A stretch of 64,000 bases of DNA from assembly GCA_002049455.2 (NCBI GenBank), contig KV919012.1, positions 54,409-118,408 of the forward strand. Direction: 5' to 3'. Every line of letters starts with the position of its first letter. Position 1 is the stretch's first letter. A program made the position numbers and the translations under genes. The stretch comes from Porphyra umbilicalis (Eukaryota; Rhodophyta; Bangiophyceae; Bangiales; Bangiaceae). Positions 62,131 to 64,000 of the stretch are shown here, piece after piece. Under the pieces are notes generated by a model. The model was not told the origin of the DNA. It made no database searches and was given only the letters and a program-made list of their open reading frames with translations.

Positions 62131-63608
62131 GCTCAGCGGCGTGCTGGGGCTCGGGGGCGCAAGTTGGCATTGTGGGCGGGTCGTCAATTTGGACGCACAA
62201 TGGCCTGACAACGTGCTGACGACCTTACGTGGCCGCTACCACCGCCGCACCAGTGCTGTCTCAGAGCCGCACCGCGCCCCACTCCTCTGCTACCGCGGCC
62301 GTCGCTGCCCTTCTCCCCACTGGCAGCCCGTCGCCACTACAAATGTTTCTCGCTTTGTGTGTTTTCCTGCCTGGCCGCCCACCCGGCAGCGGCCGACGTG
62401 TCATCTGCCAAGGAGGTCCTGCTAGACAAGAAGAGACGCGCAAAGATAGAATTCCTGTATTGTTTCCAGCTGGTCAGAAAGAACAGAGTACAGTATGGGA
62501 GACCGGCCGTAGTGTTTTTTCCAACCAAAAGCAATGGGAATCGCTATAGGCAGGAACAGAAGGCACATACGGTATCCACAAGATGGGGCAGTGCCAGAAA
62601 AACGCACGAGATCCATTGGACTGGCCAGTGTTGGCACTGCTTTGACGCACAATCCGGGACACTCCAGCAATCAGCTCCTAGTTTATTTATTCTCGCTGCC
62701 ACGCGCACAGCGGCGGTCCGGTCCACCTGAGCATCCCACAGCAGGTGGCCAGATACACACCCATGGCTGGCTACCGCCACAACGGCGGGCACGACGACGG
62801 TGACCTCATGCTACTTCCACTCACGCGTGTACCCCGCCTAGGTCCTTCCCCCATTGTGCGAACGTATGAGCTATCACTTGCTCGCATACAAGGATCGGGA
62901 GGGGGGAGCTGTGAGACCATGGCGGCGTGCGCGTAGTGACCCTCGTCCCGGATTGACGGGGCCCATGTAAAGACCCTGAGCCAGAGGTTGTGGCTTACCG
63001 GCCGAAAAGCGACCATCAAAATACAATTAGACACTGTCCAGATGACGGCTTTCACTCGACGTATGTTACTGAAATCTCGTGGCACGGTCACTGCCTTGGG
63101 AGCCGTGTCGGTCAGGCGTCAAGCTTTCTGAGGCCTCTCAATGGTAGTTTCATGCAAGGAGCTGCGGTTGTGTCGTGCTGTACTGAGGGTGCACATCGTC
63201 TTGACATTGAATAGAAAACTTTTGACCGCTGGACCTTAATAGAACATTCTACAAGATTCACTCGGACCAACTTCGTTTCAAGCTCACATCGGTCGCGGGG
63301 CACGCGTGAAGGGCAGCAGGTAGGATGTCATATGAGCATGAAGGAGCCCTTGTTGTACTATTCTGAGCACACCGACGTGACCAGGGATTGTCCTCTATCC
63401 TACTTGAGCTCCCCGATCGATTGTGACATAGTGTTCTTTTTGGGTCGGACGTCTGCTGAAACGCGGAGGATGCCACGGTGTAGTAGCACAATCTAGGGGG
63501 TTACCTCAGAAGGAGGGAAGTAACGGCCGTCTCAGCCGCTCGCGCGACGCCCGCTATGGGACTCGAGGTCCGGCAAGTCGGGCCGATCGAAACGCCAAGA
63601 CATCGAGA
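62131..63608. other. No gene recognised
   Basis: Mixed composition with short frames only. No repeat shared with the rest of the window was noticed until the LTR-like block beginning at 63609. Confidence 0.35.
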
Positions 63609-64000
63609 CACGGTTTACTTGCCGGCGACGACGGTGCCTCCCACCGTCGTCGCCCTTCGTCCTAAAAGGGCGGAAACCGTCGCCCGGGCCCAATTTTCCC
63701 AAATGGGAATTGACCCGGGCCGTCACCAACCAATGCAGATAATTCCCTCCATGCATGTCAAGTCCCCCGAGGCGATCATTACAGACGAGGGGGAGAAACC
63801 GTCCCGCGCGCAACGCGCTGCACCCGCCGCGTGGCGCCCGGTCGGCCGTCGCCTGTCGCGCCCTCTCGGGCGCGCCAGCGCCCTCTCGGGCGCGCCAACC
63901 CGGCCTCCCGCGGGGCCCGCGTGCCGGGCGCGGCGGATCGGGTGCGCTCCCTCAAGTGGCCCGAGCCGGGCAGCGGGGCCGCCCCCTCGCCCCGCCATCC
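63609..64000 (-). repeat. LTR-like sequence with two hairpins (copy 2)
   Basis: On the minus strand 63768-63609 aligns with 20211-20370. The 12 bp stem GCGACGACGGTG/CACCGTCGTCGC is perfect here too (63625-63636 with 63642-63653). The second hairpin is present with changed bases in both arms, extended by GCCCGGG/CCCGGGC. The sequence from 63769 to the window end is GC-rich and non-coding and resembles the region upstream of copy 1 only loosely. Confidence 0.5.

Overview
This window is a piece of nuclear eukaryotic DNA. It is very GC-rich, with AT-richer islands that are mostly small repeats. Almost everything recognisable is mobile: Ty1/copia and Ty3/gypsy retroelements, two families of PIF/Harbinger-like DDE transposons with Myb/SANT-type partner genes, a PiggyBac-type transposon, several MITE families, minisatellites and LTR-like remnants. 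No rRNA gene, canonical tRNA gene, CRISPR array or bacterial operon was seen. The base composition, Ala/Pro/Gly/Arg-rich coding and abundance of copia elements suggest a bangiophyte red alga such as Porphyra/Pyropia. That is inference only, because no diagnostic host gene was recognised.

Layout. 1-1815: broken copia element, minus strand. 1887-1997: tRNA-derived Pol III unit. 2027-3490: tail of a Ty3/gypsy integrase with chromodomain, running into a roughly 30-unit palindromic-core minisatellite (3090-4161 and 9123-9715). That array is split by a complete copia element (4162-9122) with intact Gag-Pol and a GTATC target duplication. 9768-19872: minus-strand gene remnants with an RGG-box tail, cut apart by a second complete copia element (11412-16371) and by a 1.3 kb AT-rich insertion carrying a MITE. 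20211-20370: LTR-like sequence with two hairpins, repeated inverted at 63609-63768. 20670-26315: one or two minus-strand Ala/Pro-rich genes of unknown function, with frame breaks and one good splice donor. 27265-30750: dead Ty3/gypsy element.

35948-41919 holds a PIF/Harbinger transposase convergent with a Myb-type gene. A 1.4 kb GC minisatellite bounded by an inverted repeat lies between their 3' ends. 43712-45784 is the best host-gene candidate, a predicted multi-pass membrane protein. 49031-52531 is a second, distantly related Harbinger-like element with the same convergent plan and a 61 bp inverted repeat between the genes; its Myb-type partner has one in-frame TAG. 52790-54671 contains nested MITEs. 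55021-59629 is a PiggyBac-type element with elaborate inverted ends and a frameshifted transposase, followed directly by a 1,000 bp terminal-inverted-repeat element and another MITE.

The most unusual theme is architectural: two different DDE families each pair a transposase with a convergent Myb/SANT-type gene and place an inverted-repeat structure between the two 3' ends. Other points of interest are copia primer sites matching the anticodon region of initiator tRNA-Met (the Drosophila copia half-tRNA strategy), hairpins kept between divergent LTR-like copies, and the minisatellite with interchangeable spacers.
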